Source of the DNA: an uncultured Oscillibacter sp.
GTDB taxonomy: Bacteria; Bacillota; Clostridia; Oscillospirales; Oscillospiraceae
Assembly: GCA_910587875.1 (NCBI GenBank)
Contig: CAJUOD010000002.1
Coordinates: 6,556 to 70,555, forward strand
Length of the DNA stretch: 64,000 nt
Direction: 5' to 3'
The translations under genes and the position numbers were made by a program. Each line of letters opens with the position of its first letter. Position 1 is the first letter of the stretch. The notes under the pieces are model-generated. The model saw nothing but the letters and a program-made list of their open reading frames with translations, made no database searches and had not been told where the DNA came from. Shown piece after piece: positions 22,851-30,075 of this stretch.

Positions 22851-22852
22851 TT

Positions 22853-22898
22853 GTGGTCCGAGTGGCGGGATTTGAACCCACGGCCTCATGGTCCCGAA
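22853..22898. repeat. att copy within tRNA-Pro
   Basis: It is identical to 8353-8398 over 46 bp, exactly 14,500 bp apart. It spans the tRNA 3' end to the anticodon loop, so insertion restores a whole tRNA gene. Confidence 0.9.
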
Positions 22899-22929
22899 CC
22901 ATGCGCGCTACCAACTGCGCTACACCCGG
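22854..22929 (-). tRNA. tRNA-Pro (CGG)
   Basis: The minus strand folds into a full cloverleaf: acceptor CCGGGTG / CACTCGG (one G-T pair), D arm TAGCGCAGTTGGTAGCGC, anticodon stem CATGG / CCATG around TTCGGGA (anticodon CGG), T arm GTGGGTTCAAATCCCGC, discriminator A and encoded CCA. It is the target of two stacked integrations. Confidence 0.95.
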
Positions 22930-23140
22930 ATATCTTAGGCCGGGCCGCTTCCCCGCAGCTCCTGCCCGACCTCGTTATTATAAGGAATTTTTCCCGGAAT
23001 GTCAATCTCTATTTTTCAGAGGATTCCCCCGCCCGCACGCCAAAATTGACCTGCGGGAAAATCTGTGGTATTCTATACCGTGAAACCGTGAAAACCGGCG
23101 AAGCTGACTTGATGTGTGCCGCCGGAGAGGGGGACACACG

Positions 23141-23782
23141 ATGAACTCACAGAGCGAGACCGCCTATGAGCAGATTAAGGACATGATCTTCCGCATGGAG
23201 CTGCTGCCGGGTTCCCACATTCCCGAACTGGGAATCGCCGCCAGGCTGTCCATCAGCCGCACGCCGGTCCACGACGCCCTGCGGCAGCTGGCCTCCGAGG
23301 GGCTGGTAACCATCACGCAAAACAGGGGGGCCGCCGTCACCAGCTTTTCCGATCGGGAGATTGCGGAGATCGGCGCACTCCGCCTGTCCCAGGATATTCT
23401 CGCGGCCCAGCTGGCCTCCTACTACGGAAACGCCGCCGATTTTGACCAGCTGGTCCGGCTGGCGGACGCCTGTCAGGAGGCCGCCGCCCGGGGAGACGTC
23501 TATGGACGAATCCGCACCGACGTCGAGTTCCACCTTGCGATTGCCCGGGCCTCCCGGAATTCCCGGCTGATTCGCCAGCAGTACGCCCTGTACCAGCAGA
23601 TTCACCTGATCCAAATCTCCAAATACACCGACGTGGAGCAGAGCCTGCTTCAGATCCACCTGCACCACCCGCTGGCGCAGGCCATCCGCGCGGAGGATCA
23701 TGAGCAGATTCGCGCGCTGTCCTTCCAGCACATACGGGAGTTCTTCCATCTGGATTCCTATCTGCCCAAATGCATTCCGTAG
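23141..23782 (+). CDS. GntR-family regulator, FadR/FCD type (213 aa)
   Basis: ATG 23141 follows GGAGAGGGGG. Residues 1-70 are the GntR winged helix (AYEQIKDMIFRMELLPGSHI, SISRTPVHDALRQLASEGLV). Residues about 80-205 form the FCD helical ligand domain (DVEFHLAIARASRNSRLIRQ, with the Asp and His residues that hold a metal in FCD proteins). These control sugar-acid or amino-acid use. No metabolic genes are next to it, so its target cannot be told from context. Confidence 0.88.
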   Translation: MNSQSETAYEQIKDMIFRMELLPGSHIPELGIAARLSISRTPVHDALRQLASEGLVTITQNRGAAVTSFSDREIAEIGALRLSQDILAAQLASYYGNAADFDQLVRLADACQEAAARGDVYGRIRTDVEFHLAIARASRNSRLIRQQYALYQQIHLIQISKYTDVEQSLLQIHLHHPLAQAIRAEDHEQIRALSFQHIREFFHLDSYLPKCIP

Positions 23783-23848
23783 CCGCGCACAGGGGCGGCC
23801 CCTTCGCCGCGGCGGGGTGTCCATATTTTCACAACGCCTCAAAAGCCA

Positions 23849-23876
23849 GGCCCCGGCGGGTTTGTCCGCCGGGGCC
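23849..23876. terminator. Bidirectional terminator between convergent genes
   Basis: GGCCCCGGCGG pairs with CCGCCGGGGCC around a six-base loop, between the gntR stop (23782) and the stop of the minus-strand gene at 23887. Confidence 0.7.
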
Positions 23877-23886
23877 CTTATCCGTT

Positions 23887-25044
23887 TCAGCGCGTCGCGG
23901 GTTCCAGCTTGGCAAGCTCCACCCGGGTTCCCCCGATGTCCATCGCCGTCACCGCGGCGGGGTCGATGGGGTAGGGAAATTCCCGGTTCCAGTGGCCTGT
24001 AGCCGACGTTCCGTCCGCCGTTGTCATCACCCCCTGGATCACAAAGCCGGAACAGGTCACATACTTGCCGTCCTTAGTCCAAACGCCCTCCAACCGCATG
24101 TCCAGGTCCTTGTCTATGTCCAGGTTCGTCGCCCCCGGCACGGGGTCCTCTCCCCGGTGGATCACGTTCACCGGACCCTTCACGTCCAGGGCATAGCCGA
24201 CGCTGATTTGGGTGGGGGAAACGCCGGCGGAGGTGATCCGCACGGGGATTTTTTTGATGGTCGCTTGGACGCTTCCCTGGTAGCCCAGGGGCTGCGACCT
24301 CTTCTCCGGCGTGAAGGTGAAGTCAAAGGGCCCCTTGAAAATCGTTTTGCCGGGTCCGGGGCCGGTGCGCTGGTCGCCATCCCAGCTTACAAGACCCCTG
24401 CCGTCCTCGTAGATCGCCAGGTTCTCAATGTGAAGGGTCAGCTCCGGCTTTTCCAGATGGTTTTTCAGAGGCATGGACGCGCAAAAGGTAAGAGTATCGC
24501 CCTCCCGCTTCACCAGGCGGAAGCCCAGGCGGTTGTTATAGACCTCATAGAGCTTTTGGCCCATGTCCAGTTTCTTTTGGATTTGCTCCTTGACCTGGGC
24601 CTCCGTCTCGTCCTCCCCGGCACTCTGCTCCACGTCCTTTTTTACATATTCCTTCCACTTCTCCTCGGACAGCTCCAGGCTGCACTCCTCGGTATAGACC
24701 GTCGTGGCCGGCAGTGAGCCAGGGGTGAGGTCCGCGGGGAAGTCCTTCCCCTTCATCACCAGGGACAGCAGGAGATTTTCCCCCTCCCAGACGACGCCGT
24801 TCAGGGTGACGGTTTCGCCGCCCACGGTTTTGGTTTGGTTGATAACCGTGCCCATTTTGGCCAGAACGGCTTCCGAAGCCTCCGGCGCGGCGGGGTCTGT
24901 TCCCAGCCAGGGGAACCACTGGGAGAACTGCCCGGCGGGCTTCGGGGCCGTTTTCTCCGGCTCCGCCGCCAGGGCCGCGCAGCTCAGGGACGCCAGCAGG
25001 GTTAGAGCGAACAGCCCTGAGATGAGACGTTTCCAAGTTTTCAT
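23887..25044 (-). CDS. Exported DUF4179-like protein, paralogue 2 (385 aa)
   Basis: ATG 25044 follows AAGGAGGATATCATC and starts a signal peptide (MKTWKRLISGLFALTLLASL, cut near LA-AEP). The mature part repeats the outer-domain layout of the anti-sigma factor at 26317: GQFSQWFPWLGTDP, EASEAVLAKMGTVINQTKTV, LTLHIENLAIY, FKGPFDFTFTPEK, TKDGKYV. The cytoplasmic sigma-binding part and the membrane helix are absent. It follows the paralogue at 25077 by 32 bases and is probably in the same transcript from the ECF-type promoter at 26259. A ligand-binding or decoy role is inference. Confidence 0.75.
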   Translation of the reverse strand: MKTWKRLISGLFALTLLASLSCAALAAEPEKTAPKPAGQFSQWFPWLGTDPAAPEASEAVLAKMGTVINQTKTVGGETVTLNGVVWEGENLLLSLVMKGKDFPADLTPGSLPATTVYTEECSLELSEEKWKEYVKKDVEQSAGEDETEAQVKEQIQKKLDMGQKLYEVYNNRLGFRLVKREGDTLTFCASMPLKNHLEKPELTLHIENLAIYEDGRGLVSWDGDQRTGPGPGKTIFKGPFDFTFTPEKRSQPLGYQGSVQATIKKIPVRITSAGVSPTQISVGYALDVKGPVNVIHRGEDPVPGATNLDIDKDLDMRLEGVWTKDGKYVTCSGFVIQGVMTTADGTSATGHWNREFPYPIDPAAVTAMDIGGTRVELAKLEPATR

Positions 25045-25076
25045 GATGATATCCTCCTTAATTTCTGAATACATTT

Positions 25077-26195
25077 TTACTGGCCCAGGCGCTCCAGCTG
25101 GCCCAGCTCCACCCGGGTTCCGCTGATGTCCACCGCCGTCACGGTTGTGGGGTCGATGGGATAGGGGAACTGGCGGTCCCAGGAGACGGTATCGCCCGGA
25201 TTTGCCGGGCTCCCGGTCCCGGTTATGGTTACGCCCATGTACGCCGTACAGTCCATATACTTGCCGTCCTTGGTCCACAGGCCATTCAGCGCCAGTTTCA
25301 GGTCCTTCTCCACGCTGATCGTCTTGCCCGAGACGGGTCCGCTCCTGCGGTCTACGATCTTCGCGGAACCTTGGGTGTCGATGTCACAGTCCACGACCAT
25401 GATGGAGGGGGAGACGGAGAACTTCCTGACCCGAAGGGGGACCTTGCCGCAGGTGACGGGCACGTCTCCCTCGTATTTCACAGCCGGGAGCCCCTTGTCC
25501 AGCGTGAAGGTGAAGTCAAACGGCCCCTTCAGCAAGTAGTCGCCCGACCTGGTGCCGGGCTGCTCCGCGCCTTGGCCCGTAATTTCCACATTTTCAATGT
25601 GCAGCGTGATCTCCGGCTTTTCCAGATAGGGGTCCAGGATCATCGATGCCGTAAGCTGGACAGTGTCTCCCTCCCGGCTGGCAAGGTGGAGACTCGGGCG
25701 CAGCTCTCCCGTCTGCCCCTGCCCCTGCTCCATCAGGTACTGAAGCCACTGGTCCCGCTTTTCCTTGGAGAGGCTGGCGGACTCGCTCTCGACCTTGTTT
25801 TCCACATATGCCTTCCACTGTTCCTCCGGCATCCTGGCGGTGCACCCCTCCGAGCTGAGCCAGGTATATTGGCCTGCCTCCTTCGGGAAGTTCGGGCTTT
25901 TGGCGGTGAGGGAGAAACGCACAGATCTTCCCTCCCACACCGCGCCGTTGAGGGTCAACGTCTCGCCGCTCACGGTTTTCGTCTGCTGGATGGCCGTGCC
26001 CATCCGGGCCAGGACGGCCTCCGACGCTTCCGGATCCTCCGGATTCACCCCCATACCGGGGAACCACTGAGAGAACTGCCCGGCGGGCTTCGCGGCCTTC
26101 TCCGCCTTGGGCTCCGCCGCCAGGGCGGCGCAGCTCAGGGACGCCAGCAGGACCAGGGCGAACAGCCCCGAACTCAAACGCTTCCAGATTTTCAT
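25077..26195 (-). CDS. Exported DUF4179-like protein, paralogue 1 (372 aa)
   Basis: The signal peptide (MKIWKRLSSGLFALVLLASL) is almost the same as in the next gene, and the mature part shares GQFSQWFPGMG, EASEAVLARMGTAIQQTKTV, LHIENVEI, LLKGPFDFTFTLDKG and TKDGKYM with it and with the anti-sigma factor. Thus the outer domain was duplicated twice and exported as soluble forms. A promoter nearly identical to that of the sigma gene precedes it (26259-26287), which makes it a probable member of the sigma regulon. Confidence 0.75.
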   Translation of the reverse strand: MKIWKRLSSGLFALVLLASLSCAALAAEPKAEKAAKPAGQFSQWFPGMGVNPEDPEASEAVLARMGTAIQQTKTVSGETLTLNGAVWEGRSVRFSLTAKSPNFPKEAGQYTWLSSEGCTARMPEEQWKAYVENKVESESASLSKEKRDQWLQYLMEQGQGQTGELRPSLHLASREGDTVQLTASMILDPYLEKPEITLHIENVEITGQGAEQPGTRSGDYLLKGPFDFTFTLDKGLPAVKYEGDVPVTCGKVPLRVRKFSVSPSIMVVDCDIDTQGSAKIVDRRSGPVSGKTISVEKDLKLALNGLWTKDGKYMDCTAYMGVTITGTGSPANPGDTVSWDRQFPYPIDPTTVTAVDISGTRVELGQLERLGQ

Positions 26196-26258
26196 GATGA
26201 TGCCTTCCTTTCGTCTTTCCGGCGGAAAGGAAAAACCCTCCCCGCTCCATTCTGCTAA

Positions 26259-26287
26259 GTAAACGGAGGGGGAGGGCGTTGTATCCC
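26259..26287 (-). promoter_or_regulatory. ECF-type promoter before the exported paralogues
   Basis: On the minus strand GGGATAC (26287-26281), 15 bases, CGTTTAC (26265-26259). The same two boxes with the same spacing precede the ECF sigma gene at 28213-28185, and even the spacer is similar (CCCTCCCCC). ECF factors generally recognise such AAC/ATAC and CGT boxes. Confidence 0.7.
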
Positions 26288-26316
26288 ACGGTTTTGAAAA
26301 TTTCGGAAAAAATTTT

Positions 26317-27621
26317 TTACTCGTCCAGGCGGGTCAGCTCGCTCAGCTCCACCCGCTTCCCGCCGATGCACACCGCCGTCACCTGGGCGGGGTCTATCAC
26401 GTGGACCGGGTTGCCGCGCATCTCCCCGTCGGCGTTTCCGTTCTCATCCACAGAAAACGCTGTCCCGCCAATACATTCCACGTATTCGCCGTCCTTCGTC
26501 CAGAGCCCGTTCAGGCTCATGGCCAGGTTCTGCTCCAGGCTGATGTGCAGCTTGTCCGGGTCCTCCCCCGAGGGGTCATACAGGGCTAAGAGGTCCACGT
26601 TGGCCCAGACCTGGAAGGCCGTGACGGTGATCTTCGAGACCCGCAGGGGGATATTCTCATAGGTCGCGTCGATGTCCCCCGCGTAGCTGATGGGCGAGAG
26701 CTTGTTGTCCAGGGTGAAGGTGAAGTCGAAGGGGCCTTTCAGGAACGGCTCGTTCAGCTCCTGGTCGGTAGTCACTGTTCCGTCGGGGCTAATCTGAGAG
26801 GTGAAAATACGGGGAGTGCCGTCGCCGTCCCCCTCTTCCACCTTATAAGTGGCGAGGTTTTCGATGTGCAGCGTCAGCTCCGGGTCCTCCACGTAGTCGT
26901 ACAGAGCTGCCATCACCTGAAGAATGAGAGTTCCGTCCTCCTGGCGGGCCATTCGGACAACCGGATGGAGGTAGGGCTCATAGGGGTCTTCCAGGCTGGA
27001 CCGGACCCGTTCCTCCCGCTCTTCCACGGTGGAATCGATGTGGCTGTTGGCGTGGATTTGGGCGATTTCTTTCCGCAGATATTCTTCCCGCTGGTGCTCC
27101 GCCATGACAAGACGGCACTCCAGGTCGTAGAGCCCTTCAAAGTCGAAGTCCTCCGGCAGGCCCGGAATGTCCGCCGTCAGGGACAGCTTCAAATCCTGCC
27201 CGTCCCACACGGCGGCGTTGAGGGTCATGGACACGCCGTCCACGGTCTGGGGCTCCCCGATGACGGTGCCCATGCGGCTCACGATCTCCTCTGAGACCTC
27301 CGGGGCCTTGGGGTCCATCCAGATGGTGGGGAACCACTGGGCGAACTGCCCGGTCACCAGAGCGTAGCCGCAGGCGGAGAGGAGCAGCAGCGCCGCCACG
27401 ATGGCGATGATCCGCCAGTTCAGCCGCGTTCTCCGGCGGGGCCCGGCGGCCTCCCGCTTCCGCATCCAGCCCCAGGGGTCCGCCAGCAGGCGCATCCGCT
27501 CCCGGAGGTAGGCGGGGGAGAACTCCGGCTCTTCGGCGTCGGCGCGCTGGAGAACCTTCTCGTACTGGGCCAGGTTGGCGTCCATCAGCGCCCGGCGCAG
27601 GGACGGCTCAAACCGCGTCAT
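26317..27621 (-). CDS. Anti-sigma factor with DUF4179-type outer domain (434 aa)
   Basis: ATG 27621 is preferred by its nine-base spacing from GGAGGG. Residues 1-65 are cytoplasmic and helical (MTRFEPSLRRALMDANLAQY, the probable sigma-binding part), 72-92 a membrane helix (IIAIVAALLLLSACGYALV), and the rest an outer domain with GQFAQWFPTIWMDP, VVRMARQEDGTLILQVM and LNGLWTKDGEYVECIGG. It overlaps the sigma gene's end by 14 bases, the normal coupling of a sigma and its anti-sigma factor. It would hold the sigma at the membrane until an outside signal is sensed. Confidence 0.85.
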   Translation of the reverse strand: MTRFEPSLRRALMDANLAQYEKVLQRADAEEPEFSPAYLRERMRLLADPWGWMRKREAAGPRRRTRLNWRIIAIVAALLLLSACGYALVTGQFAQWFPTIWMDPKAPEVSEEIVSRMGTVIGEPQTVDGVSMTLNAAVWDGQDLKLSLTADIPGLPEDFDFEGLYDLECRLVMAEHQREEYLRKEIAQIHANSHIDSTVEEREERVRSSLEDPYEPYLHPVVRMARQEDGTLILQVMAALYDYVEDPELTLHIENLATYKVEEGDGDGTPRIFTSQISPDGTVTTDQELNEPFLKGPFDFTFTLDNKLSPISYAGDIDATYENIPLRVSKITVTAFQVWANVDLLALYDPSGEDPDKLHISLEQNLAMSLNGLWTKDGEYVECIGGTAFSVDENGNADGEMRGNPVHVIDPAQVTAVCIGGKRVELSELTRLDE

Positions 27622-28141
27622 AAGCATATCCCTCCTTTTCCAGCTGGGCCCGCAGCATGGCCCGGCCCCGCAGAATACGGCTGGCCACGGTGGACTCGTT
27701 CATGTTTAGCCGCCGGGCGATCTCGCGGTTGCCCTGCTCCTCCACGCACTTGAGCTCCAGGATCCGGCGGTAGCCCTCCGGCAGGGCACGGATGAGGGAC
27801 ACCAGATAGTCGTACTCATCCTGGCGGTCCTCCGGGGCCGGGGGGTCCCAGTCCTCCGGGAAGGCCACGGTCCGCCGCTCCGCCCGGAGGATGTCCAGGG
27901 CGCAGTTCTTGGCGGCGGTGACGGCGTAGCCCTCCGTCTCCCCCCAGGGGAGGGCGGAGACCCGCTCCCAGTTTTTCAAGAGCTGGAACCAGGTCTGCTG
28001 GGCGGCGTCCTCCGCCCGGCCGGGGTCCCCCAGGACCCGCAGGGCCACGGCGTAGACCTTTTTCTCATAGGCCTCATAGAGCTTGGTAAACCTCCGCTGG
28101 TCCTCTTCGGTCTCCAGCATGGCGAGGAACATTGTGAGCAT
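27608..28141 (-). CDS. ECF RNA polymerase sigma factor (177 aa)
   Basis: The product has sigma-70 region 2 (about 20-85: FTKLYEAYEKKVYAVALRVL, DAAQQTWFQLLKNWE) and region 4 (about 120-172: LIRALPEGYRRILELKCVEE, NREIARRLNMNESTVASRIL). ATG 28141 is used; an in-frame ATG at 28132 is possible. A GGGATAC-15-CGTTTAC promoter lies 44-72 bases upstream, consistent with self-activation. It is followed and overlapped by its anti-sigma gene. Confidence 0.92.
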   Translation of the reverse strand: MLTMFLAMLETEEDQRRFTKLYEAYEKKVYAVALRVLGDPGRAEDAAQQTWFQLLKNWERVSALPWGETEGYAVTAAKNCALDILRAERRTVAFPEDWDPPAPEDRQDEYDYLVSLIRALPEGYRRILELKCVEEQGNREIARRLNMNESTVASRILRGRAMLRAQLEKEGYAYDAV

Positions 28142-28184
28142 GAGCGGTCACATCCTTCCACTTGGTTTGGCGGCGTCTCATTCA

Positions 28185-28213
28185 GTAAACGGCGGGGGAG
28201 GGAAAAGTATCCC
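28185..28213 (-). promoter_or_regulatory. ECF-type promoter before the sigma gene
   Basis: GGGATAC (28213-28207), 15-base spacer, CGTTTAC (28191-28185) on the minus strand. It matches the promoter at 26259-26287 in both boxes and spacing, suggesting autoregulation by this sigma factor. Confidence 0.72.
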
Positions 28214-28282
28214 GCGCCGGGAGAAAAAATTTTTGTTTTGACGAGTATCTTTTTAGCACATCCCGGCGGAGAAAGCAAGGCC

Positions 28283-28322
28283 TGAAAAACCGCACCGGAA
28301 TCGGATGATTCCGGTGCGGTTC
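28283..28322 (-). terminator. Terminator of the endolysin gene
   Basis: A perfect 15-bp stem (AACCGCACCGGAATC / GATTCCGGTGCGGTT) with a four-base loop lies 12 bases behind the stop, followed by TTT on the minus strand. Confidence 0.85.
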
Positions 28323-28333
28323 TGATGGAAGCG

Positions 28334-29614
28334 CTAAATTCTGGTACAAAAGTCCAGGGATACCCAGCCCGGGGCGAGCTTGAGCCTGCCCCACTTGGAG
28401 GCGCCGGGCCCGTCGGCCTCCTCGACGATGGTGTAGACGCCCGGCTGAATAAAGCCCACCACGCTCTCTCCGGTCCCCGGGCCCTTGCGGATGCGCAGGT
28501 TTGACGACGTGATGCGCACGGCGTAGGGCTCCGCCGCCAGGCCCAGCCGCCGGTTGACCTCCGCCGCGATCTCCCCGTGGCGGCTGTAGAGATACTCCCC
28601 CGGGCAGGCCTTGCTGGCGAACCAGCGGTGAACGGTCATGTTCTGCTTGTCCACCTGGCCGACCAGGCTCTTGTCCCCCCTCCAGAGCAGCTTCCGGATG
28701 CCGTTCCGCTTACAGATATCCGTCACCAGGTCCAGCAGGGCGGCATAGGCCTGCTGCGTCACGGCGAAGGGGTGGGCCGTGTCGCTGGCGACCTCGATGG
28801 TCACGGCCCGGTGGTCGTTTTCCCGGCTGGAGGAGCACCAGGAGCGGTCCTTTTCCTCCACGCACAGGCCCACGCCGCCGTCCCTGCCGACGATGTAGTT
28901 GGCGGAGGCCTTTCGGTCCCGCCCGGCGAAGTAGCCGCACCCCTGTTCCGCCGTCCACTGCCCCACGAGGCAGTGGATCGTGATCGTGTCGATGGCATGG
29001 GCCCTGGGGCTGGTCCGGTTGGGGGAGATTTTGGTGCAGCGGACCAGCGGGCTGTTGGTGTATTTCACAGGGCGCCGATCCTCCTTTCCGGGCCTCCGCC
29101 CGGCGGCGTAGCGGTCATAGAAGGTCTGGGCGAACTGCGCCCTGCGCAATTGCACCGCCTCCCCCTGGTTGGCGGGCCGCTCGAATTTCAGCAGCACGGC
29201 GTTGGTCGCCGCCGCCACGTCCGACGCCGTTTTCAGCGCGGCCAGCACGGAGGGATAGGACCCGCTCAGCTCGTGGAGCAGGAAGCCCAGCTGCCCCTCC
29301 AGGTCCCCGACGGACTTCCCCTCCGCCTGGACGAAGGCCAGCAGGGCCGCCTTGCGGGTGTGGTAGGTCCACTGGGCCAGGCCGTAGCCCGCCTGGTCCC
29401 CGGCGAAGTTCGCGTAGCTCCCGCTGTCCACCGCCGCCGTGTATGAGGCGTCCGTATACCCCAGCTTTTTCTCAAAGCTGTTCTGGAGGTTGACGGGGGA
29501 CAGCCCGCTCTCCGCGTACAGGTTTCCCATCAGCCCAGCCGCGCCCTGATCGCTCAGGCCCGCCGCCTTCAAGTAGTTCCAGATCTTCTCCTCGTCATTC
29601 TTTCCCGTCAGCAT
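28334..29614 (-). CDS. Modular endolysin: tail-lysozyme, amidase and SH3 domains (426 aa)
   Basis: Residues about 8-150 match the phage tail lysozyme domain (WNYLKAAGLSDQGAAGLMGN, LYAESGLSP with the catalytic Glu, GYGLAQWT). Residues about 200-350 form an Amidase_2/PGRP zinc domain (DTITIHCLVGQWTAEQG, SWCSSSRENDHRAVTIEV, HRWFASKACPGEY, with His and Cys ligands). Residues 365-426 are an SH3b domain (VRITSSNLRIRKGPGTGESV). It has no signal peptide, so release needs a holin; the 137-aa membrane protein directly upstream may be that. No capsid or tail genes are near, so this may be a domesticated lysis cassette. Confidence 0.87.
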   Translation of the reverse strand: MLTGKNDEEKIWNYLKAAGLSDQGAAGLMGNLYAESGLSPVNLQNSFEKKLGYTDASYTAAVDSGSYANFAGDQAGYGLAQWTYHTRKAALLAFVQAEGKSVGDLEGQLGFLLHELSGSYPSVLAALKTASDVAAATNAVLLKFERPANQGEAVQLRRAQFAQTFYDRYAAGRRPGKEDRRPVKYTNSPLVRCTKISPNRTSPRAHAIDTITIHCLVGQWTAEQGCGYFAGRDRKASANYIVGRDGGVGLCVEEKDRSWCSSSRENDHRAVTIEVASDTAHPFAVTQQAYAALLDLVTDICKRNGIRKLLWRGDKSLVGQVDKQNMTVHRWFASKACPGEYLYSRHGEIAAEVNRRLGLAAEPYAVRITSSNLRIRKGPGTGESVVGFIQPGVYTIVEEADGPGASKWGRLKLAPGWVSLDFCTRI

Positions 29615-29631
29615 TTGTCAAACGCTCCTTC

Positions 29632-30045
29632 CTAGCCCTCTCCCGGGGGATCCGGATCCTCCGGCGCTCCTCCGGGAGGGCCCCCTTTGTCCGGCCAGCG
29701 GTTATTTTTGCTCAGGTTCTCCACCGCCGATTTGATGCAGTAGGCCAGCACGACGCCGATGATCTCCGTGACCGCCACCTGGGACAGGCTTTCCGCGATC
29801 TGCACCTTGTCCATATACGCCAGTATGTAGCTGCACCACACCCAGGCGATGCCGTTCAGCAGACAGGCCCAGATGACCCGCTTGGTGGTCTCCGGCGGCA
29901 TCGCCCGGTCTCCCTCGCCGCCGGCGGCGCGCGGCTTCCGGGTTCTCCGCCGCAGGCGCTTCTTCGACGCCGCCCCGCCCAGCGCCAGCCCCAGGGCGGC
30001 GCCCAGGGCCGCGGCGAGGGCGAGGGCAATCAGCGGTCCTGTCAT
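29632..30045 (-). CDS. Holin-like membrane protein (137 aa)
   Basis: ATG 30045 follows AAGGAGGTACGGGCC. A Gly/Ala-rich membrane helix (about 3-26, LIALALAAALGAALGLALG) is followed by a basic loop (KKRLRRRTRK), a second hydrophobic pair (about 57-105: VIWACLLNGIAWVWCSYILA, VAVTEIIGVVLAYCIKSAV) and a Pro/Gly-rich tail. Size, topology and position 18 bases before the endolysin gene suggest a holin, though sequence alone does not place it in a named family. Confidence 0.6.
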   Translation of the reverse strand: MTGPLIALALAAALGAALGLALGGAASKKRLRRRTRKPRAAGGEGDRAMPPETTKRVIWACLLNGIAWVWCSYILAYMDKVQIAESLSQVAVTEIIGVVLAYCIKSAVENLSKNNRWPDKGGPPGGAPEDPDPPGEG

Positions 30046-30075
30046 GGCCCGTACCTCCTTCTGCGGAATGTGTGT

